Shown: positions 58,523-64,000 of the stretch, piece by piece | Layout of the letters: each line of letters begins with the position of its first letter | Position numbering within the stretch: the first letter of the stretch is position 1 | DNA from: Leifsonia sp. C5G2 | GTDB taxonomy: Bacteria > Actinomycetota > Actinomycetes > Actinomycetales > Microbacteriaceae | Direction: 5' to 3' | Assembly: GCF_013359685.1 (NCBI RefSeq) | Contig: NZ_JABFMV010000002.1 | Span: 333,828 to 397,827, forward strand | DNA: 64,000 nt | The notes under the pieces: generated by a model | Told to the model about the DNA's origin: nothing | Seen by the model: only the letters and a program-made list of their open reading frames with translations | Databases searched by the model: none | Translations under genes and position numbers: made by a program

Positions 58523-60064
58523 TCACGGGAACACCGCCCGTAGCCGCCAACCGGCCTCGCTCCTCACCAGCAGGAGCGAGGCCGGTTCGCTTTTCGGCGT
58601 GCGCGACGCGTCCGGCGAGATCGCCACCAACGCCGCATCGCCCCAGCGCTCCACGAGAGAGAGCTGAGCGCCTCTGTAGTCGCGTTCGTCCGCCGCCCCC
58701 GCTCTGCCGAGGGCTGCCGCCTCGCCCGTCCGCAAGGCGCCTCCGGCTTCGAGCACGTCGTCGAGGCAGGCCGGGACTGCCGGCTTCACCGAGAAGCAGG
58801 CTTTCCGGGCGTCCAGCAGCGTGACCGCTGCGTCCACCGGGTCGTCGCTGTCAGCGCGGGGCTTCTCGCCCTCGGGTGCCGCGTCCGTCCCGGCTTCCCC
58901 ACCGCCCTCCGCCGCCGGGGTGGAGGCTGCACCGGAGTCGGCGACCGGCGTTCCCGTCCCCACGGACCGCCCCTCTACCGCCGCCGAACGGCCGACCGAT
59001 GGAGCGCTCGTCGCGGTCGACTGGCTCACCGCCGCGCTGGGAGCGGGCGCACCCGGGATAAGCGCGACCGCTGCCAGTGCGGCGATGACGGGCACGGCGG
59101 CGAACACGGCCAGGGCAGGTCGCCTGCGCACGGCAGCGAGCAGCCGCGCACCGACTCGGTGAAGGGGACGGTCATCGAGCAGGTCGACGACCGCAGCGAG
59201 GCGCGGAGCACGGGCCTGCTCGCTGCCGCTCGGACGAGCCAGTGCCGGGGCGCGAGCGGAACCGCCGACGTCGAGGGCTGCCGCCGCGTTCGCCGACGAC
59301 GCGTCGGACGACGCCTCCCCCTCGGCCGTCAGCTTCACGGCGACCGGCCGGGCCACCGCCGCCACCGCCTCCGCCACCGCGGACCACCGCCCGCTGCGGA
59401 GCGCGCCCTCCACCGCGGCCAGAAGGCGCATGCCTGAGCCGTCGACCACGCGCAGGCATAGCCAGCGAGCGAAAGCGTGGTACGCCTCCGCATCGGCCAC
59501 CGCGGCCTCGGGCTGCAGCGCCACGACCATGTCGAGGATTCCCAGAGTCGGGCATCCGTCGGCAGCGAACTCCACGCCCTCCAGTGACAGGGTCGGCCCG
59601 GCCCAGCCCGCCGCGTGCAGGGCGGCGATCCCCCGCGCGACGCAGAGCAGCACCGTCGCGGCCTCGCCTCCCGGTACCCCCGAGCGGCGCGCGATCAGCT
59701 CCGCCAGCGTGCCGCCGGGAGCGTCGGCGAGCAGAACCGCATCCACCTCGCGGCCGCGGACCTGGCGTCGGCCCACCTCCTTCACGAGACCGACGACATG
59801 CTCGCTCGCGGCCTGCCTCCGCGCCGCAAGCTCGCGCTCGGCCGACGGCCCTGTCTCGCCGGGCCGCCGCTCGCGCACGCGCAGTCGCGCCCGTCCATCC
59901 AGCGCGGCTCCCGTCAGCGGCAGGAACACTCCCCCGCCCGGGTCGTCTGCCGGCGGGCCCGCCGCCTCCCACCCTTCGGCGCGCGCCCAAGAGGCCGCGA
60001 TGCGGTGGAGCTCCGCGCGGTCGGCAGCGGGACGGGAGCTGGACGAGGCCATGATCGGAGTCAT
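58523..60064 (-). CDS. membrane-anchored kinase-like protein lacking catalytic motifs
   Basis: A 513-residue protein. The region from about 55 to 185 resembles a protein-kinase fold: VLLADAPGGTLAELIARR resembles the hinge, and VLLCVARGIAALHAAGW the helix before the catalytic loop. But the loop reads WAGPTLSLEGVEF, without HRD, and no DFG is seen, so it looks like a pseudokinase. A single membrane helix (about 335-355), a Ser/Ala-rich linker and a C-terminal extracytoplasmic domain with two cysteines follow. I use the ATG at 60064. It sits between sucB and lipB, convergent with sucB. The function is unknown. Confidence 0.7.
   Translation of the reverse strand: MTPIMASSSSRPAADRAELHRIAASWARAEGWEAAGPPADDPGGGVFLPLTGAALDGRARLRVRERRPGETGPSAERELAARRQAASEHVVGLVKEVGRRQVRGREVDAVLLADAPGGTLAELIARRSGVPGGEAATVLLCVARGIAALHAAGWAGPTLSLEGVEFAADGCPTLGILDMVVALQPEAAVADAEAYHAFARWLCLRVVDGSGMRLLAAVEGALRSGRWSAVAEAVAAVARPVAVKLTAEGEASSDASSANAAAALDVGGSARAPALARPSGSEQARAPRLAAVVDLLDDRPLHRVGARLLAAVRRRPALAVFAAVPVIAALAAVALIPGAPAPSAAVSQSTATSAPSVGRSAAVEGRSVGTGTPVADSGAASTPAAEGGGEAGTDAAPEGEKPRADSDDPVDAAVTLLDARKACFSVKPAVPACLDDVLEAGGALRTGEAAALGRAGAADERDYRGAQLSLVERWGDAALVAISPDASRTPKSEPASLLLVRSEAGWRLRAVFP
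58551..58594 (+). terminator. strong terminator of sucB inside the convergent gene
   Basis: Perfect 14-bp arms CCGGCCTCGCTCCT and AGGAGCGAGGCCGG enclose a 7-nt loop and are followed by TTCGCTTTT, a classic rho-independent form. It lies within the last codons of the kinase-like gene on the other strand. Confidence 0.85.
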
Positions 60065-60167
60065 GCCCTCATCCCAGTCGATGCGGGCAAGCCGGCGAGC
60101 GGCATCCGGAGATCTGTGGAGAAGTCGCGCCGTCGTGGAGCTGTGCGCACCTTCCCGAAGCCCGACG

Positions 60168-60173
60168 TAGACT
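60168..60173 (+). promoter_or_regulatory. -10 box, leaderless start of lipB
   Basis: TAGACT ends 6 nt before the lipB GTG, the same hexamer and spacing as dxs and the RDD gene. Confidence 0.5.
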
Positions 60174-60179
60174 GACCGG

Positions 60180-60839
60180 GTGACCACGTATGACGTCACG
60201 GGGCTAAGCGCCAACTCCGTGCCGTATCTCGAGGCCCTTCAGCAGCAGCGTGCCGTGCACGCCGCTGTCGTCGCAGGCCAGGCGCCCGATACCGTCATCC
60301 TCCTCGAGCACGAGCCGGTGTACACCGCCGGCAAGCGCACCTCCCCGGACGAGCGTCCCGACCACGGCACCCCCGTCGTCGACGTCGACCGCGGGGGCAA
60401 GATCACCTGGCACGGGCCGGGGCAGCTCGTGGGGTACCCGATCCTCCGACTCCACGAACCCGTCGACGTGGTCGGCTACGTCCGTGCGCTCGAGCGCGTC
60501 CTCATCGACGTGCTCGCCCGCCTCGGCGTGACCGGCGTGCAGATCGAGGGCCGGTCCGGCGTGTGGATGCGCCCGGAGCACAACCCGGGAGCGCAGCAGG
60601 ACGAGAAGATCGCCGCCATCGGCATCCGAGTCGCCGAGGGCGTCACCATGCACGGCTTCGCCCTCAACTGCTCCAACGACCTCGCCGCGTACGACCGGAT
60701 CGTCGCCTGCGGCATCCGCGACGCCGGAGTCACCACGATCTCCCGCGTCCTCGGCCGCACCGTCACGCCGCAGGAGGTCGCGCCGCTCGTCATGGAGGCC
60801 TTCGACCTCGAGTTCACCACCGCCGAGGCCGTCGCGTGA
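60180..60839 (+). CDS. lipB: octanoyltransferase LipB
   Basis: A 219-residue enzyme that moves octanoyl groups from acyl carrier protein to lipoyl domains. Visible are the signature [18 protein letters not shown] (about 72-90) and the acyl-accepting Cys in VACGI, with a conserved Lys in EKIAAIG. It starts at GTG, apparently leaderless. Its stop overlaps the lipA GTG by 4 bp (GTGA), so both steps of lipoate synthesis are translated together. The likely clients are sucB-type E2 proteins just upstream. Confidence 0.95.
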   Translation: MTTYDVTGLSANSVPYLEALQQQRAVHAAVVAGQAPDTVILLEHEPVYTAGKRTSPDERPDHGTPVVDVDRGGKITWHGPGQLVGYPILRLHEPVDVVGYVRALERVLIDVLARLGVTGVQIEGRSGVWMRPEHNPGAQQDEKIAAIGIRVAEGVTMHGFALNCSNDLAAYDRIVACGIRDAGVTTISRVLGRTVTPQEVAPLVMEAFDLEFTTAEAVA

Positions 60840-61825
60840 GCGCCGTACCCGAGGGGCGCCGGATGCTGCGCCTCGAGGTCCGCAACGCCCAGACGCCGAT
60901 CGAGCGCAAGCCCGAGTGGATCAAGACCAAGGCGAAGATGGGCCCGGAGTACCGGCAGCTGCAGTCCCTCGTGAAGACCGAGGAGCTGCACACCGTCTGC
61001 CAGGAGGCCGGCTGCCCGAACATCTACGAGTGCTGGGAGGACCGGGAGGCGACCTTCCTCATCGGCGGCTCCCAGTGCACCCGCCGCTGCGACTTCTGCC
61101 AGATCGACACCGGAAGGCCCGCGGACTTCGACCGGGACGAGCCGCGGCGCGTCGCCGAGTCCGTCCAGCGGATGGGCCTGCGCTACGCCACGGTGACCGG
61201 CGTCGCGCGCGACGACCTGGAGGACGAGGGGTCGTGGCTGTACGCAGAGACGATCCGCGAGATCCACCGCCAGTCGCCGGGGACCGGGGTCGAGATCCTG
61301 GTGCCCGACTTCTCCGGCAACCCGGAGTACCTCGGCGAGGTCTTCTCGGCGCAGCCCGAGGTGTTCGCCCACAACGTCGAGACGGTTCCGCGCATCTTCA
61401 AGCGCATCCGGCCCGCGTTCCGGTACGAGCGTTCGCTCGACGTGCTGACCCAGGGACGCGCGGCGGGCCTCATCACCAAGTCCAACCTGATCCTCGGGAT
61501 GGGCGAGGAGCGGCACGAGGTCAGCGCCGCCCTCCGCGACCTGCACGACGCGGGCACCGACATCCTGACGATCACGCAGTACCTGCGGCCGAGCCCGCGG
61601 CACCTGCCGGTGGCCCGATGGGTGCACCCGGACGAGTTCGTGGAGCTCAAGCAGGAGGCGGAGGAGGTCGGCTTCCTCGGCGTGCTGGCCGGCCCGCTCG
61701 TTCGGTCGTCGTACCGTGCCGGGCGGCTCTGGGCGCAGTCGATGCAGGCGAAGGGACGGCCGGTCCCGGACGAGCTGAGGCACCTCGCCGACGCGTCGCT
61801 CGGCTTCGCGCAGGCGGTCTCCTGA
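60836..61825 (+). CDS. lipA: lipoyl synthase LipA
   Basis: A 329-residue radical SAM enzyme that inserts two sulfurs into the octanoyl chain. The auxiliary-cluster cysteines are in [12 protein letters not shown] (about 60-71), the radical SAM cluster in CTRRCDFC (about 82-89), and the end of the barrel has the RSSYRAG motif that ligates the auxiliary cluster through Ser. The start is GTG at 60836. It is coupled to lipB. Confidence 0.97.
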   Translation: MSAVPEGRRMLRLEVRNAQTPIERKPEWIKTKAKMGPEYRQLQSLVKTEELHTVCQEAGCPNIYECWEDREATFLIGGSQCTRRCDFCQIDTGRPADFDRDEPRRVAESVQRMGLRYATVTGVARDDLEDEGSWLYAETIREIHRQSPGTGVEILVPDFSGNPEYLGEVFSAQPEVFAHNVETVPRIFKRIRPAFRYERSLDVLTQGRAAGLITKSNLILGMGEERHEVSAALRDLHDAGTDILTITQYLRPSPRHLPVARWVHPDEFVELKQEAEEVGFLGVLAGPLVRSSYRAGRLWAQSMQAKGRPVPDELRHLADASLGFAQAVS

Positions 61826-61874
61826 CAGCACTCTCCCAGCGGCGAACAGGTCATCTGGAGGACCCGCGAGCCGG

Positions 61875-61880
61875 TATCCT
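61875..61880 (+). promoter_or_regulatory. -10 box, leaderless start of DUF4191 gene
   Basis: TATCCT ends 7 nt before the ATG at 61888, one of the better -10 matches in the window. Confidence 0.5.
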
Positions 61881-61887
61881 TGGTGGT

Positions 61888-62583
61888 ATGGCAAAGGACA
61901 AGTCCACCAAGGAGCCCGGCCGTCTGAAGCAGATGTGGCAGGTCTTCCAGATGACCCGCCGGTACGACGACCGCGCGCTGCTGTACATCGTCCTCGGGGT
62001 TGTCCTTCCCATCGTCGCCGGCGTGCTGCTCGCGATCTTCCTGTCCGGCGGCAATGTCTTCACGATGGTGCTGTGGATCGTCGCGGGCGTGCTCGCGGGC
62101 GTCCTGATCGGCCTCATCATCCTGGGCCGGCGTGCCGAGCGCGCGGCCTACTCGCAGATCGAGGGCCAGCCGGGCGCCGTCGGCGCCGTGCTGCGCTCAT
62201 CGCTCAAGCGCAGCTGGCGCGGCTCCGAGATGCCGGTGGCCGTCAACGGCAAGACGCAGGACGCGGTGTACCGGGCGACCGGGCGCGGCGGCGTCGTGCT
62301 GATCAGCGAGGGTCCGGCGACGCGCACCAAGCGCATGGTGGACGAGGAGCGCCGCAAAGTGAACCGCGTGCTGCCGAACGTCCCCGTCACGATCATCACC
62401 GTCGGGCCGGACGCCGACTCGGTGCCGCTGCACAAGGTCCCGCGCACGCTCGCCAAGATCAAGCCGACCCTCACCAAGGCCGAGGTCATCGCGATCAGCA
62501 ACCGTCTCCAGTCCATGGAGAACCAGATGCCGATCCCGAAGGGCATCGACCCGATGAAGGTCCGCGCGCAGCGCGCCCGCTGA
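61888..62583 (+). CDS. DUF4191 membrane protein
   Basis: A 231-residue actinobacterial protein of DUF4191. A basic N-terminus (KEPGRLKQMWQVFQMTRRYD) precedes two close membrane helices (about 30-52 and 55-78) and a cytosolic domain with RSWRGSEMPVAVNGKTQDAVYRATGRGGVVLISEGP. The function is unknown. It follows lipA, as in most actinobacteria, but seems to have its own leaderless promoter. It is convergent with the RDD gene across a hairpin. Confidence 0.9.
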   Translation: MAKDKSTKEPGRLKQMWQVFQMTRRYDDRALLYIVLGVVLPIVAGVLLAIFLSGGNVFTMVLWIVAGVLAGVLIGLIILGRRAERAAYSQIEGQPGAVGAVLRSSLKRSWRGSEMPVAVNGKTQDAVYRATGRGGVVLISEGPATRTKRMVDEERRKVNRVLPNVPVTIITVGPDADSVPLHKVPRTLAKIKPTLTKAEVIAISNRLQSMENQMPIPKGIDPMKVRAQRAR

Positions 62584-62615
62584 CCCGCGCTCCCTGCGCC
62601 CAAGCATCCACTCCG

Positions 62616-62656
62616 CGAAGACTGCACGGAATCCGCCCGGATCCGTGCAGTCTTCG
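62616..62656. terminator. two-way hairpin terminator between DUF4191 and RDD genes
   Basis: Perfect 15-bp arms CGAAGACTGCACGGA and TCCGTGCAGTCTTCG, with the inner ATCCG/CGGAT able to extend the stem. It plays the part of the dispersed palindromes elsewhere but has an unrelated sequence. Confidence 0.75.
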
Positions 62657-62682
62657 TGTACTCGACGGTGGGGATGCGGCAG

Positions 62683-63105
62683 CTAGGCGCGGATGAGGAC
62701 GGTTCCGGCGATCTTGTCGTGGAAGCCGCGCTGGTCGGAGTCCCAGACCAGCGCCGGGATCACGATGCACAGCAGCAGCGTCCGGACGATCGGCCGCCAC
62801 ACGCCGACCCAGCCGCCACGGACCGCGACGACGCGCATCCCGACGATGCGGTGCCCGATGCTGCCGCCGATCGTGGGGATGAACAGGATCTGCAGCACGG
62901 CGAAGATCGCGATCGTCGCCCAACTGTCGTAGCGGAAGAACGCGAACGACAGGAACGATGCGATCGCCCAGTCGATGACGATCGCCCCGATGCGCCGCCC
63001 GACCCGGCCGATCGACCGCGGGCCCGACTCGGGGAGGCCGAGGCGCTCCCCCGGGTAACGGCTGGGGGCGATGTCGCCAGGGCGGTTCGACGGGTTCTGG
63101 GGCAC
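62683..63105 (-). CDS. RDD family membrane protein
   Basis: A 140-residue protein of the RDD family. After a Pro/Arg-rich tail it shows GRRIGAIVIDWAIASF with the conserved Arg and Asp, then a second helix, and GGSIGHRIVGMRVV before the last segment, the usual layout of these small membrane proteins. The function is not established. The start is GTG at 63105, 6 nt after TAGACT. It is divergent from glnA. Confidence 0.9.
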   Translation of the reverse strand: MPQNPSNRPGDIAPSRYPGERLGLPESGPRSIGRVGRRIGAIVIDWAIASFLSFAFFRYDSWATIAIFAVLQILFIPTIGGSIGHRIVGMRVVAVRGGWVGVWRPIVRTLLLCIVIPALVWDSDQRGFHDKIAGTVLIRA

Positions 63106-63111
63106 CAGCCG

Positions 63112-63117
63112 AGTCTA
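63112..63117 (-). promoter_or_regulatory. -10 box, leaderless start of RDD gene
   Basis: TAGACT on the minus strand ends 6 nt before the GTG at 63105. Confidence 0.5.
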
Positions 63118-63168
63118 CCGAGCGCCGTTCGCGCCGACCTGGACGCCCCATCCCCGTCCGGGGTACAC

Positions 63169-63206
63169 GTAACATGCCGGAAACATTCGCGTGACCGCGG
63201 GGAAAC
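63169..63206 (+). promoter_or_regulatory. complete GlnR-type operator upstream of glnA
   Basis: GTAAC-n6-GAAAC-n6-GTGAC-n6-GAAAC: all four 5-bp blocks fit the published GlnR consensus (gTnAC and GaAAC alternating) at exact 11-bp steps. It ends about 73 bp before the glnA ATG, in the gap with the divergent RDD gene. Confidence 0.88.
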
Positions 63207-63279
63207 GGCCTCCCCCTAGCGTGGTCGGTGGACTGCATGCGCAGTCCGGTCACCCGCAAAGCCATTGGGAGTCGTCCGT

Positions 63280-64000
63280 ATGTTCCGTGATTCTTCCGAG
63301 GTGCTCAAGTTCATCAAGGACACCGACGTCAAGTTCCTTGATATCCGCTTCACCGACCTTCCCGGTGTGCAGCAGCACTTCAACATCCCCGCCTCGACCG
63401 TCGACGAGGAGTTCTTCTCCGTCGGCCAGCTGTTCGACGGCTCCTCGATCCGCGGCTTCGCGTCGATCCACGAGTCCGACATGCAGCTCATCCCGGATGT
63501 GTCGACCGCCTACATCGACCCGTTCCGTGCCGAGCGCACCCTCATCATGGTGTTCGACATCTACAATCCGCGCAACGGCGAGATCTACGCGAAGGACCCG
63601 CGCCAGGTCGCGAAGAAGGCCGAGAAGTACCTCGCGTCGACCGGAATCGCCGACACCGCGTACTTCGCCCCGGAGGCGGAGTTCTACATCTTCGACGACG
63701 TCCGCTACGAGGTGAAGCAGAACTCCAGCTTCTACTCCGTGGACTCGGAGGAGGGCGCCTGGAACTCCGGCCGTGTCGAAGAAGGCGGCAACCTGGCGAA
63801 CAAGACCCCCTACAAGGGCGGCTACTTCCCCGTCTCCCCCGTCGACAAGCAGGCCGACCTGCGCGACGACATCTCGCTGAAGCTGATCGACGCGGGCCTC
63901 ATCCTGGAGCGCGCGCACCACGAGGTGGGCACCGGCGGCCAGGCCGAGATCAACTACCGCTTCGACACCATGGTCCACGCGGCGGACGACATCCTGAAGT
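63280..64000 (+). CDS. glnA: glutamine synthetase type I, 5' part
   Basis: The first 240 residues of a GlnA-type glutamine synthetase, cut by the window end. Seen are the beta-grasp domain with FDGSSIRGF (about 52-60), ESDMQLIPD, and the start of the catalytic domain with EAEFYIFD and HHEVGTGGQAEINYRFDTM, which provide metal and glutamate contacts. The adenylylation Tyr would lie beyond the end. The ATG follows GGGAG. A full GlnR-type operator precedes it, so nitrogen control together with amt is likely. Confidence 0.95.
   Translation, partial: MFRDSSEVLKFIKDTDVKFLDIRFTDLPGVQQHFNIPASTVDEEFFSVGQLFDGSSIRGFASIHESDMQLIPDVSTAYIDPFRAERTLIMVFDIYNPRNGEIYAKDPRQVAKKAEKYLASTGIADTAYFAPEAEFYIFDDVRYEVKQNSSFYSVDSEEGAWNSGRVEEGGNLANKTPYKGGYFPVSPVDKQADLRDDISLKLIDAGLILERAHHEVGTGGQAEINYRFDTMVHAADDILK

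Overview
The window is high-GC, densely packed DNA from an actinobacterium, most likely a member of Microbacteriaceae (Leifsonia-like). This is inferred from the actinobacterial-only families present (DUF3000, DUF3093, DUF3159, DUF3710, DUF4191, DUF4193, SepH), the acidic N-terminal extension of the primary sigma factor, MurT/GatD homologues, frequent GTG starts and many genes that look leaderless. There is no rRNA, CRISPR array, prophage or insertion sequence. Nearly all of it reads as core chromosome with a few accessory genes (an HEPN/Abi-like gene, a PemK/MazF-type toxin, an orphan Phd-type antitoxin).

Layout. 0-9 kb: MocR-type regulator and pdxY (B6 salvage), HIT hydrolase and thrS, a DUF1254 protein, an Old Yellow Enzyme, an FMN reductase and a lipoprotein. 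9-12.4 kb: a divergent CocE-type hydrolase and FAD oxidase. 12.5-13.1 kb: four tRNA genes (Val-GAC, Cys, Gly on minus; Val-CAC on plus). 13-16 kb: PemK-like toxin, a degenerate Amt-like protein and the canonical ammonium channel. 16-26 kb: zapE, sulfurtransferase, sufE, antitoxin, hydrolase, DUF3000, RNase D, fadA, fadB. 26-36 kb: aldo/keto reductase with its MerR regulator, dxs, Abi-like gene, acnA, a P-type ATPase. 36-41 kb: DUF3159-DUF3710-dut, DUF3093, DUF4193, sepH, a phosphodiesterase. 41-46 kb: convergent parC and parE (topoisomerase IV). 46-51 kb: two alanine-racemase-like genes facing gatD-murT-sigA. 51-64 kb: MFS transporter, PAC2 protein, pepA, lpdA, sucB, a kinase-like protein, lipB, lipA, DUF4191, RDD protein and the 5' part of glnA.

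The most unusual region is the cell-wall block at 46.1-50.0 kb. Two adjacent alanine-racemase homologues are each incomplete in complementary ways. The first has Arg in place of the PLP lysine and lacks the middle of the barrel but keeps the catalytic-tyrosine loop. The second keeps the PLP barrel but lacks the tyrosine loop. Because the alanine racemase active site is built from both subunits, a heterodimer could restore one complete site. Facing them, the GatD homologue has Ala in place of the nucleophilic cysteine, and the MurT homologue contains no cysteine at all and so lacks the usual zinc ribbon. If the organism has B-type peptidoglycan, as is known for Microbacteriaceae, this pair may have been repurposed from amidating D-Glu to another modification of that carboxyl group. 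That step is inference.

Other signals: (i) a complete four-block GlnR-type operator before glnA and a three-of-four version before the ammonium channel; (ii) a second Amt paralogue that has lost both pore histidines and the Phe gate; (iii) four copies of a roughly 60-bp palindrome, all between convergent genes, with compensating base changes in the arms; (iv) at least fourteen genes with a TANNNT box ending 6-7 nt before the start codon, pointing to leaderless transcription and helping to fix starts.
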